Shown here piece after piece: positions 1-7,906 of a stretch of 39,744 bases of DNA. How positions within the stretch are numbered: position 1 is the stretch's first letter; each line of letters starts with the position of its first letter. The position numbers and the translations under genes are program-made. A model generated the notes under the pieces. The model did not search any database and was not told the origin of the DNA. It saw only the letters and a program-made list of their open reading frames with translations. The DNA is from CAZSSM01 sp964609385 (lineage in GTDB: Bacteria > Planctomycetota > Planctomycetia > Isosphaerales > Isosphaeraceae): positions 1 through 39,744 of the forward strand of contig CAZSSM010000062.1 of assembly GCA_964609385.1 (NCBI GenBank), read 5' to 3'.

Positions 1-1
1 C

Positions 2-685
2 ATGTCCCTCCGCCTCGCCTCGCTACTCGCGACGCATGGCCTCACCCTGGGGCGCGGCCCGCTCGCCTCAGCCGCCTCGCTCAACCTCACCCTCGACGAT
101 CCCCAACCGGTCTTCGGAATCGGCGAGTCGATCGACTTCACGGTGACCCTCGATGATGTCTCGGCCTTGTCACTCTTCACGATCGTCCTGGAGTTGCAGG
201 TCGACGATCCGACGGCCACCCCCTTGGGCGACTTCACCTTCGTGGACGTCCAGCAACCGGGCGCTGACAGCTATGTGCTCCGAGACCAATCGCTGGGCCT
301 GACCACGACGCCGACGGACAATGGTGGTTCGGTCTTGTTATCGCTCAACGACTTCCTCCTGACGCCGCCATCACTGGGTGGCACGGCCTTCGACACCACA
401 CCGCCCAACAATGTGGTCGCGACCGGATCGATCGTGCTCAACCGCCCTCTAACGGCCACCCTCGCCGTCCAAGCTGACACGCTCGTGCTGGCTTCCGACT
501 ACGAACTCGATCTCAACACGTTTGAAATTATCGACACCACGACGATCGTTGAGTTCGATGAAGTCCGGGACAATCTGCCGAGCCCGCTCTCCATCACCTC
601 GATCCCCGAGCCCGGCTCAGCCGCTCTGCTCAGCCTGGGCCTCGCTTCGATCGCCCTGGTCGTCCGACGTCGAACCTCTCGGTGA
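2..685 (+). CDS. PEP-CTERM sorting domain secreted protein (5' end at window edge)
   Basis: This is an exported protein predicted to be processed by an exosortase. The C-terminus (about residues 200-227) shows the tripartite PEP-CTERM signal: the Pro-Glu-Pro motif, a hydrophobic helix rich in Ala, Leu and Ser, and a final basic run VVRRRTSR. Residues 1-24 resemble a signal peptide ending in an ASA-type cleavage site, although a His and an Arg interrupt the hydrophobic stretch. The first ATG is at position 2, so the true start may lie just outside the window. The body of about 170 residues looks beta-rich and acidic and matches no enzyme family I recognise; it could be a cohesin-like or cell-surface/matrix protein. 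Exosortase and EPS genes usually act with such proteins, but no exosortase is encoded here. The PEP-CTERM call is strong and the function is unknown. Confidence 0.85.
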   Translation: MSLRLASLLATHGLTLGRGPLASAASLNLTLDDPQPVFGIGESIDFTVTLDDVSALSLFTIVLELQVDDPTATPLGDFTFVDVQQPGADSYVLRDQSLGLTTTPTDNGGSVLLSLNDFLLTPPSLGGTAFDTTPPNNVVATGSIVLNRPLTATLAVQADTLVLASDYELDLNTFEIIDTTTIVEFDEVRDNLPSPLSITSIPEPGSAALLSLGLASIALVVRRRTSR

Positions 686-742
686 CCCATCATCCTTCGC
701 GACCGGATTATCGATGCGGTTCTCCTCCCCCCGGTAATCCCC

Positions 743-778
743 TCCCCGCAATCGAACGACACGCTCGAACGGCGGGGA
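743..778. terminator. Possible bidirectional terminator hairpin
   Basis: A perfect 7-bp stem (TCCCCGC at 743-749 pairs with GCGGGGA at 772-778) encloses a 22-nt loop. It sits between the convergent ends of the PEP-CTERM gene and hpt. The trailing T tract is poor, so this is tentative. Confidence 0.3.
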
Positions 779-828
779 CTTATCTTGCAAGAGAATGAAT
801 TAAATCCTCTCTGTATTTGCAAAAATCA

Positions 829-1404
829 CTAGGGATTTAAGTCGAGGATCGCGACATAAGGAAGGTGTCTGTAATCATCATTATAATCGAGTCCGTATCC
901 GACGACGAAGGCGTCTTCGATCTCGAATCCGACGTAATCGGGCTCCAGGGGGATCTGCTGGCGTCCGCGTTTGCGGAGCATGACGGCAGTGCGGACCGAC
1001 CTCGCCCCGTGCTCGGGGAGGATGGTCAGGAGTTTGGCGATCGTTTGTCCGGTATCGAGGATATCGTCGAGCAGCAGGACGTCGCGGTTCCGGACGTCGG
1101 GCACGAACGCCTCGTTGACTTGCAGTGGACCGGCCTCGGTCGTCTCGCCGGCATAGCTGCTGGCCTGGAGCAGTCCGACACGGTGCGGGATGTGGATCTG
1201 GCGGATCAGGTCGGCTAACAGGACCAAGCTTCCGGTCAAGACCGCCACAATGGTCAGGGGGCGATCGCGGTAATCACAGGAGATCTGCGCCCCCAACTCC
1301 TGCACACGGCGCTGGATTCGCTCGGCGTCGATCAAGGGGACCACGCGCGGTTCCGGACCATGGTCGGGTTCGGGTCTCGGATCCGAATGAGACGGCTGAG
1401 TCAT
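829..1404 (-). CDS. hpt: Hypoxanthine phosphoribosyltransferase
   Basis: This is a cytoplasmic purine-salvage enzyme that converts hypoxanthine (and usually guanine) plus PRPP to IMP/GMP. From the chosen start it is 191 residues, close to the usual 175-190 of the family. The PRPP-binding loop LLLDDILDTGQT is at about residues 110-121. The upstream VAVLTGSLVLLADLIR segment (about 53-68) and the downstream DYVGFEIEDAFVVGYGLDY segment (about 160-178) are typical of bacterial Hpt. The reading frame is open to 1617, but the upstream extension is Arg-rich with no domain, so ATG at 1404 is preferred; an ATG pair near 1476 is an alternative. It is transcribed in the same direction as the CpaE-like gene but 461 bases away, so it probably has its own promoter. 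The family call is secure and the exact start is not. Confidence 0.92.
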   Translation of the reverse strand: MTQPSHSDPRPEPDHGPEPRVVPLIDAERIQRRVQELGAQISCDYRDRPLTIVAVLTGSLVLLADLIRQIHIPHRVGLLQASSYAGETTEAGPLQVNEAFVPDVRNRDVLLLDDILDTGQTIAKLLTILPEHGARSVRTAVMLRKRGRQQIPLEPDYVGFEIEDAFVVGYGLDYNDDYRHLPYVAILDLNP

Positions 1405-1865
1405 GGAAGGAGCATCGCCCTGAGCGCGAACGGGCCGGATCAATAGCGAGGGCCGTTCGCGCTCGAGATCGATCATCATTGGGGTGTCGGGGCATGGAAA
1501 CATCCCCGATCGAACAATCCGATGTGCAGATCGACGATCGCGGGACGATCCGAAAAACAAGGCTTGTATCATGCCCCAGCCGATCGGCCGTGCCAAGCCG
1601 ATCTTAGGACCCCGCAACGACCGATCCCTCGGTCACTTCCGCGACCACGGCACGACCGGGAACACACAGCGCACCCACAAATCAACTAGTTGCAATCCAA
1701 TAACTTAAATTGATCACTCGAGCCGTGGGTAGGATCTGATATCGGTGATGTCCCGGACGACCACGGATCGCATACCGATGAAATTTCCGGACCGGCCGGT
1801 CGACCATGTCGGGAACGACCGACACAAGGGAGAGCGGGAGCGGCTCGACCGGATCGCCGATCGGC
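1405..1865. other. Gene-free stretch between hpt and the CpaE-like gene
   Basis: 461 bases with no convincing gene. Open frames here lack domains and mirror the hpt upstream extension. An AT-rich patch at about 1678-1720 is the most likely place for the hpt promoter on the minus strand, but no clear -35/-10 pair could be fixed. Confidence 0.5.
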
Positions 1866-3101
1866 TCAGCCGACTCGGCTCCCGCGAAATTTCTTGAGCA
1901 GGCTTTGAGGCTTCTCCACGGGCGGCCCGTTTCCGGAATCGAGGCCCGCCTCTGCGACCGGCCCGAGGATCTGTTCGGCGAGGACTTCGACATCGGGCAG
2001 GATCCGCGACTTAGGCGTCTCGCGACGGATGGTCCGGCCAGTGTTGAGTGAGTTGGAGGCGGCGTTATAGTCGTTGACCACGGTCAAGACTTCGGGCAAG
2101 CCGAGCACGTCGGCCAGCCGGCGCGACCCGAAGCTGGGCACCCGGGAGTCATAGCGGTTGATCACCACAACCGGTTCAGATTCGGGATCCATCTCCCGGA
2201 CCGTCTCGCGGACCATCTTCAAAGCTCGGATCGAGGGCACCTTCTGCTCGCCAACCAGGACGATGTGGTCGGACTGATGGATCAGCCGGAAGTAGAGGTC
2301 GTCGAAGGTGCAGGGGATGTCGAGCACAATCACATCGGCCAGTTGGCGGACCACCTCGACGATCTGGAGGATCTGGTCGGGGACCGTCTCGGTGTTGCTG
2401 ATCGTGAAGTGCGGCCCGGCTAGCAGGTCGAATCCCTCGCTGATCGGGATCAGGACGCTCTGGACGATGACCGCGTCGAGGCTGCTGGCCTTGGGCAGTA
2501 GGTCGAGGATCGTGTAGGTCGGCTCGACGTTGAGGTTCAGGGCGATCGCCCCCATCTTCAATGACAGGTCGACCAGGACGACCCGGGTGTGGGGGCGTGT
2601 AGAGATCAGGTCGGCCAGGTTGATTGCCAAGGTCGTCGAGCCGGCCCCGCCGGTGACCCCGGCCAAGGCGATGGTCTGACCGGAACGCTCGCGATCCAAC
2701 GCCGGGGCCACATCGACCTGCCGCGCAATCACCTCCAGGGCTGCACGAAAGTCCTCGGCCTGTAACGGCCTCAGGACGACCTGACTGGCCCCACCGCGCA
2801 TCGCTGGAATGAACAACGGGTTACCGTGGATCGCTTGTTGGCTCGGATCGGGGATCAAGGCCAGTGTCGGCCAATTCGGGAGCCTCGAGGTTACCAAACG
2901 TAGCCCGGGAAGCTGATCGGGACGATCCAGTTGAAAAATGATCAGACGCGGATGACTCGCTTCTTGCCGACAGGCTTCAACGGCCGGATCGACCTCCGAG
3001 AAATCAGCTTCCCAGTTGGCGGAAATCCGATCCAATTCGACCGCCAATTCCCGATGGGCGTTCGAATCACAACCGATGGTGATCACTGAGAGTGGGAACA
3101 C
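1866..3101 (-). CDS. CpaE/MinD-like P-loop ATPase with receiver-like N-terminus
   Basis: This 411-residue protein resembles CpaE, the Flp/Tad pilus assembly ATPase-like protein that localises the secretion machinery. Residues 1-130 look like a degenerate receiver domain and lead into a MinD/ParA fold. The P-loop region is at about 148-157 (GVTGGAGSTT), the LVDLSLKMGAIALNL switch at about 176-190, and the VIVLDIP Walker B strand further on. The P-loop lacks both lysines of the canonical deviant Walker A motif (KGGxGK): Thr stands at the signature position and Ser at the second, so ATP turnover is doubtful. The start is GTG at 3101; a nearby ATG is out of frame. It lies 196 bases downstream of asnB on the same strand. 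No other tad/cpa genes are in the window, so it may be an orphan regulator or localisation protein. Fold is confident, role is inferred. Confidence 0.8.
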   Translation of the reverse strand: MFPLSVITIGCDSNAHRELAVELDRISANWEADFSEVDPAVEACRQEASHPRLIIFQLDRPDQLPGLRLVTSRLPNWPTLALIPDPSQQAIHGNPLFIPAMRGGASQVVLRPLQAEDFRAALEVIARQVDVAPALDRERSGQTIALAGVTGGAGSTTLAINLADLISTRPHTRVVLVDLSLKMGAIALNLNVEPTYTILDLLPKASSLDAVIVQSVLIPISEGFDLLAGPHFTISNTETVPDQILQIVEVVRQLADVIVLDIPCTFDDLYFRLIHQSDHIVLVGEQKVPSIRALKMVRETVREMDPESEPVVVINRYDSRVPSFGSRRLADVLGLPEVLTVVNDYNAASNSLNTGRTIRRETPKSRILPDVEVLAEQILGPVAEAGLDSGNGPPVEKPQSLLKKFRGSRVG

Positions 3102-3297
3102 GGCGCTCTTCCATTGGCTCAGGCCCAGGCCGGATCAGAGAGGACTGCCTCGTCGCGCCCGCTGTTGATAGAGGATGAACGGCTAGGAGAAGCTTAGAAT
3201 ACACGGCGCGTCGGGGCGATCGCCGATCACCCAGCGAACCGGTTTGCCTTCCAAATCACCGCGGCGCTGTGGGTTCCACAATCTGAAGCCACGATGC

Positions 3298-5220
3298 TCA
3301 GGCTGACAGATAACGAGCACACCAAAGCTCGAGCATCAAGAGGGACCAGAGCCGATAGGCGTGGTCCTGCTGACCATCGCGGTGCTGCTCGATGAGGCGA
3401 CGGACCGTTGACTCGTTGAAGAGACCCCGCTCCAAGCTGGAGCGGTCCAGAAGCACCTGGCTCAGCTCTTCGCCGAGCGGGCCACGGAACCAGCGGTCCA
3501 GCGGCACGCCGAAACCCATCTTGGGCCGGGTCCGGATCGCCGGCGGGAGCAGGTCGGCGAAGGCCGCTTTGAGGACCCCCTTGGACCGCCCCGGACGCAG
3601 ACCCAACTTTCGCGAGGTCGGCATCGCCAGGGCCAGTTCGACGACGCGATGGTCCAAGAACGGCGCCCGGCACTCCAAGCTGTGCGCCATGCTGGCCAGG
3701 TCGACCTTGACCAGCAGATCGCCCGGGAGATAGGTCAGCAGGTCGGTGATCATCGCGCGGGTGACTGGATCGCGCTTCGGCGCGGCGTCCCAGGCCCGGG
3801 TCAGCACGTCGGCCGGGTCGGACCCTTCGGGATCCTGGGCCCGACGGGCCAGCCGCTCTAAGAGCGCTTGGCTGTACAGGTCGAACCGCGTCGGTTCGTC
3901 GAACATCTGGACCCAGCCCCGATACCTCGACGGGCCCGAGGGCCTCGACCAACCCTCCAGGAGTCGACGGACGGCCCGTCCTCGCGTCTTGGCCCGGCTG
4001 GAGTTCGGGATCGCCCGGGCCATGGGGCCGGTGGCCAGCCATCGGAGTTGATCGGGCAGCCGGTCGAAGACTTCGCCCATCGCCAAGGCGCGGTAACGGT
4101 CGTAACCGCCGAACAACTCGTCGCCGGCGTCGCCGGTCAGAGCAACCGTCACATGGGCCCTCGTCTGTTGGGCGACGTGCCAGGTGGGTAAGGCGGAACT
4201 GTCGGCGAACGGCTCGTCGAACTGCTCGGCCAGGGCGGGCACCATCTTCCAGGCCTCCGGCGCCACGACGAACCGGTGATGCTCGGTCCCCAGATGCTCA
4301 GCGGCCATCGCCGCGTAATGCGTCTCGTCAAAGGCCGGGTCGTCGAAGCCGATCGCGAACGTCTTGACCGGCCCCGAGGCGGCCTGTTGCATTAGGCCGA
4401 CGGTGATCGTCGAGTCGATCCCCCCGGATAGGAACGCGCCCAGCGGCACGTCGGAGACCATCTGCTCGCGGACCGCCTCGCCCAGGGTCTCGCGGAGGCG
4501 CTCGACGTCCTCGGCGGCCGTTCGCTCTTCCTGGCGGTCCCACTCCGGATTCCAGTATCGGGTCAGCTCCAGGTGTCCGTCGTGCCAGACCGCCCGGTGC
4601 GCCGGTGGCAGCTTGTAGACGCCCCGCAGGATGCTCCACGGATGCGGGACATATCCGTACATGAAGTAGCAGTCCAGGGCGTGTTCGTCGATCAACCGTT
4701 CGGGCAACGCCTCGCGGCTGGCCATCAGCGCTTTCAGTTCGCTGGCGAAAACCAGCCGACCCGCTCCAGGTGCATAATAGAGCGGCTTCTGTCCGAGCCG
4801 GTCGCGAGCCAGGACCAACCGACGCCGGGGGGCATCCCAGATCGCCAGGGCGAACATCCCGCGGAGTCGCTCGACGAACGCCGGGCCGTCATCCTCATAG
4901 AGATGGACCAGCACTTCGGTGTCGCCGGCTGAGCGGAGGCGATGCCCGCGCGCCTCCAGTCGGCGCCTAAGGCTGGGAAAGTTGTAGATCTCGCCGTTAA
5001 AGACGGTCCAGATCGTCCCGTCCTCGTTGCTCAAGGGCTGGTGTCCGCCGGGCAGGTCGAGGATCGCCAGCCGACGAAACCCCAGGGCGGCATTCTGATG
5101 GCGATAGCCCCCCGAGTCGTCCGGCCCCCGATGCGTCAGCCGCGCCGTCATTGCCCCAAGCGCCGACTCCGAGAGCCCCTCCACCCCGTCCGACCACACC
5201 GCCCCGACGATCCCACACAT
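3298..5220 (-). CDS. asnB: Asparagine synthetase (glutamine-hydrolysing)
   Basis: This two-domain amidotransferase transfers ammonia from glutamine to aspartate using ATP. It is 640 residues from ATG at 5220. The start is fixed by the catalytic nucleophile, because MCGIVGA places Cys2 directly after Met1; the frame stays open upstream to 5274 but that extension is not needed. The class II glutaminase domain (about 1-205) carries the RGPDDSG and FNGEIYN motifs. The synthetase domain carries the PP-loop SGGIDS at about 265-270 and a LTGDAGDELFGGYDRY segment. Many planctomycetes and exosortase-containing bacteria have AsnB paralogues that modify exopolysaccharide sugars or peptides, and this copy could be one of those. 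It is divergent from the larA-like operon and may be cotranscribed with the CpaE-like gene. Family call is very secure, physiological substrate less so. Confidence 0.95.
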   Translation of the reverse strand: MCGIVGAVWSDGVEGLSESALGAMTARLTHRGPDDSGGYRHQNAALGFRRLAILDLPGGHQPLSNEDGTIWTVFNGEIYNFPSLRRRLEARGHRLRSAGDTEVLVHLYEDDGPAFVERLRGMFALAIWDAPRRRLVLARDRLGQKPLYYAPGAGRLVFASELKALMASREALPERLIDEHALDCYFMYGYVPHPWSILRGVYKLPPAHRAVWHDGHLELTRYWNPEWDRQEERTAAEDVERLRETLGEAVREQMVSDVPLGAFLSGGIDSTITVGLMQQAASGPVKTFAIGFDDPAFDETHYAAMAAEHLGTEHHRFVVAPEAWKMVPALAEQFDEPFADSSALPTWHVAQQTRAHVTVALTGDAGDELFGGYDRYRALAMGEVFDRLPDQLRWLATGPMARAIPNSSRAKTRGRAVRRLLEGWSRPSGPSRYRGWVQMFDEPTRFDLYSQALLERLARRAQDPEGSDPADVLTRAWDAAPKRDPVTRAMITDLLTYLPGDLLVKVDLASMAHSLECRAPFLDHRVVELALAMPTSRKLGLRPGRSKGVLKAAFADLLPPAIRTRPKMGFGVPLDRWFRGPLGEELSQVLLDRSSLERGLFNESTVRRLIEQHRDGQQDHAYRLWSLLMLELWCARYLSA

Positions 5221-5540
5221 CCCGACGACCCTCTTAGCACCGAGCTGCTTCGGAGACCATCCATCCCCGCGCACAACGCCCGATCTGGCCCTCCATTGCT
5301 GAACGATCTCCCCTCCCGCTTCGATCTCTCTCCCGACCGAATCGACATCCCCGAGTCGAAGGTCAGCGATCCAGAAAACCGCAAGAGATCGCCCAAGGTC
5401 GATCGTGCAATGGCTAGAGGAAGGTCGACTTCCCCGATATCATCCGTTGTGTTGCGCGATCTCGCAAGCGGTTCAAACAACAGACGGATGAGGCGTCGAG
5501 TCGAAAACATTTCGTTGTTCGACACGTTCTTTGCAATTGG
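5221..5540. other. Divergent intergenic region asnB / larA-like
   Basis: 320 bases between divergently transcribed genes, expected to hold both promoters. An interrupted inverted repeat (GTCGAA at 5500-5505 and TTCGAC at 5518-5523) lies about 18 bases before the larA-like start and could be an operator. No strong -35/-10 pair was identified. Confidence 0.4.
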
Positions 5541-7082
5541 GTGAAAGCGGCAACGACTGTGTTCTCATACGAATCTTTCCCATCTCCTCCGAATACGTTT
5601 AATGACACTCGGGTCCCCTGGGGTGGTTCGGATGGGCTCGACCTGGCCTGGCCGGCCCGCTGGCCGTCGCCGGACGTGGTCTGGCCCGATCTAGAGGGAC
5701 CGATCGCCGACTACCCCGAGACGCTTCGAGCCGCGCTCGACGCCCCCTTGGGCTGGGAACGGCCCTGGGACGCCGACCTCAAGCCGGGCGATCGGGTCGC
5801 CTTGGTCATCGATGACCCCTCGCGCTGGACACCGGTCCGTGAAGCCCTGCCGATCGTCTTGGAGCGGGTCCATCGCGCGGGGATCGACCCGATCGACGTC
5901 TCGATCACCGTCGGGGTCGGACGCCACCGGCCGGTCGACCGCGACGGGCACATCGCCCGGCTCGGTCGGGAACTCGTCGACCGCTACCGATGCTATAGCC
6001 CGACGCTCGATGACCCCCTGGTCTATGACGACCTCGGTTCGAGCGCCTCGGGGATCCCGGTCCGGATCTTCGCCCCGGTCGCCCGCGCCGACTTGCGAAT
6101 CCTGATCGGCTCGGTCCTGCCCCACCTCCAGGCTGGTTTCGGTGGCGGCTGGAAGCTGATCCTGCCCGGCACCGCGCACCGGTCCAGCCTGGGCGCCGTG
6201 CACCGGTTCGGCCTCGACCCCAAGACCCGACGCGACGATCCGGTCGATCTGCTCGGACAGCCGTCCCGGCTCAACCCAATGCGCAACGCCATCGCCGAGG
6301 CCCTCGCGCGTCTGGACGGCCCTTCGCTCTCGATCAGTCACGTCCTCGGTCCGCCAGGCACGGTGCTCCACGTCGCCGCCGGGGAGCCCGAGGCCGTCCA
6401 GGAGCACCTCGAAGCCCACGCCCGTCGACGGTTCCAAGCCCCGCTCACGAACCGATCGACGCCTGAAGCGCCCAATCGTCCGCACAACCCCAATCCCGCT
6501 GTCGGCGACCAGTCTCAAGCCCAACCCGAGTCTCCGACCGAATCAGAAGGCGTCGACCTCGTCGTGGCGGGCAACCACCCGTGGCCGGGCGACCCGATGC
6601 AGAGCTTCAAGGTCCTGCTCCAGAACCGCGCCGACGTCCGGCCCGGCGGCGTGATCGTCGGCCTCTTCTGGACCGACCCTGAAGAGATCGAGCGGTCGAT
6701 GCCCTTGTCATCGCTCCGACGGATCGCCGTCACCGGAACGCTCGGTTCTTGGGCGATCCATCGCCTGCTCCCGCGCGCTGGTCGGACCGCCCATGCCCTC
6801 AAGAGCCCCAAGGCGTTCCTCATCGACTGGGCCCGCGAGTTGGTGGTCGACCGAACCGTGCTCGTTTACGCTCCCGAACTCCGTCGACGCCTCGGTCGGC
6901 ACCTCGGACCGGTCGGCCTGTTCGACGATCTGCCGACGCTCTGGCGCGCTGTCGAAGCCGTGCTCGGGAGTCCGCCTCAGAATGCCACGCTCCTGCCGAT
7001 TGGTGGACTGACCTACACACCTTCGTCGAAGACCGCACGGATCGACGACGGACTGGTCATCAACCCAGGACAGGAGGCCTGA
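5541..7082 (+). CDS. LarA/DUF2088 family nickel-dependent racemase-like protein
   Basis: This is a homologue of LarA, the lactate racemase that uses a nickel-pincer cofactor; this family also acts on other 2-hydroxyacids. It is 513 residues from a GTG start. Signature segments in order are VIDDPSRWTP (89-98), TVGVGRHRP (123-131), LPHLQAGFGGGWKLILPG (193-210) and a later QSFKVLL. From memory of LarA numbering, the catalytic and cofactor residues map with the same spacing: H129 to His108, H195 to His174, K205 (cofactor lysine) to Lys184 and H221 to the nickel ligand His200, with R95 and K357 near Arg75 and Lys298. A Pro/Asn/Gln-rich insertion (about 300-338) separates the two halves. It is followed 5 bases later by the MBL-fold gene. 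No larB, larC or larE cofactor genes are in the window. The start is uncertain, and the substrate is unknown. Confidence 0.82.
   Translation: MKAATTVFSYESFPSPPNTFNDTRVPWGGSDGLDLAWPARWPSPDVVWPDLEGPIADYPETLRAALDAPLGWERPWDADLKPGDRVALVIDDPSRWTPVREALPIVLERVHRAGIDPIDVSITVGVGRHRPVDRDGHIARLGRELVDRYRCYSPTLDDPLVYDDLGSSASGIPVRIFAPVARADLRILIGSVLPHLQAGFGGGWKLILPGTAHRSSLGAVHRFGLDPKTRRDDPVDLLGQPSRLNPMRNAIAEALARLDGPSLSISHVLGPPGTVLHVAAGEPEAVQEHLEAHARRRFQAPLTNRSTPEAPNRPHNPNPAVGDQSQAQPESPTESEGVDLVVAGNHPWPGDPMQSFKVLLQNRADVRPGGVIVGLFWTDPEEIERSMPLSSLRRIAVTGTLGSWAIHRLLPRAGRTAHALKSPKAFLIDWARELVVDRTVLVYAPELRRRLGRHLGPVGLFDDLPTLWRAVEAVLGSPPQNATLLPIGGLTYTPSSKTARIDDGLVINPGQEA
7072..7077 (+). promoter_or_regulatory. Shine-Dalgarno site for the MBL-fold gene
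   Basis: AGGAGG lies inside the last codons of the larA-like gene, 10 bases before ATG 7088. It decides the MBL start in a frame that is otherwise open from 6749 and implies translational coupling. Confidence 0.7.
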
Positions 7083-7087
7083 TCCGG

Positions 7088-7906
7088 ATGCCGTTGCAGA
7101 TGATCCCGTTGGGTGTGGGCAACGCCTTCTCCAGCCTGCACTACAACGCCGCCCTGGCCGTCGGATTCGAGGGCTTCTGGATCCTCATCGACTGCCCGCA
7201 CCCGATCGCCAAGATCCTCCGCGAGTCGACCGGAGCCGGTCCTCGTGGCGCGGGTCTCGATCCTCGCCTCGACGTCGATCGGATCCGAGCCGTTTTCATC
7301 ACCCACCTCCATGCCGATCATTGCTCGGGCCTGGAGGGGTTCGCCTTCATCAACCTCTTCGTCCACGGACGGCGGACCCGCCTGTATTGCTCGGAGAAGG
7401 CCCTCGCGCGGATCTGGGAGAACCATCTCTCGGGCGGGATGCGGTGGTACGACGCCGACGGCTCCACAGAGGAATACGACTTCCCACACTATTTCGATGC
7501 GTCGCCGCTCCCGATCGAACAACCGATCACCTGCGGGCCGTTCCGGATCACCGCGCGTTGGACCCGGCACGCCTTACCCACGACCGCCTTGCGGATCGAG
7601 GCCGGGGGCCACACGCTCGCGACGAGCGCCGACGCCGCTTTCGATCCCGAGTTAATCGATTGGCTCTGCGACGGGGCCGACCTCGTCGTCCACGAGGCCA
7701 CCGATGCTCGCGACTCCCCGGCCCATACCCCCATCCGCCACCTCGAAGCCCTCCCCGAAGACCGTCGAGCCAAGTTCCGACTGATCCATTACCCCGACCA
7801 CTTTGATCCTGGATCCACCTCCCTCACGCTCTTGGAACAGGGGCGTCTCTACGAAATCGGATCGCCTCAATCATCCCGTCGCTTCAAGGATTCCGATAGA
7901 CCATGA
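7088..7906 (+). CDS. MBL-fold metallo-hydrolase (RNase Z-like)
   Basis: This is a 272-residue metallo-beta-lactamase-fold protein, probably a soluble dinuclear zinc hydrolase. The metal-binding HxHxDH motif is clear as THLHADHCSG (H73, H75, D77, H78). Later ligands are plausibly a His in the WTRHALPTTALRI segment, the Asp in ATSADAAFDP and a His near the C-terminus (LIHYPDHF). The N-terminus (PLGVGNAFSSLHYNAALAV) resembles RNase Z/PhnP-type members that bind nucleic acid or cyclic phosphate substrates. An upstream open frame exists, but the Shine-Dalgarno site and domain boundary support ATG 7088. Its stop overlaps the start of the peptidase gene (ATGA), so the larA-like, MBL and peptidase genes form one operon. 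The substrate cannot be deduced from sequence. Confidence 0.85.
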   Translation: MPLQMIPLGVGNAFSSLHYNAALAVGFEGFWILIDCPHPIAKILRESTGAGPRGAGLDPRLDVDRIRAVFITHLHADHCSGLEGFAFINLFVHGRRTRLYCSEKALARIWENHLSGGMRWYDADGSTEEYDFPHYFDASPLPIEQPITCGPFRITARWTRHALPTTALRIEAGGHTLATSADAAFDPELIDWLCDGADLVVHEATDARDSPAHTPIRHLEALPEDRRAKFRLIHYPDHFDPGSTSLTLLEQGRLYEIGSPQSSRRFKDSDRP

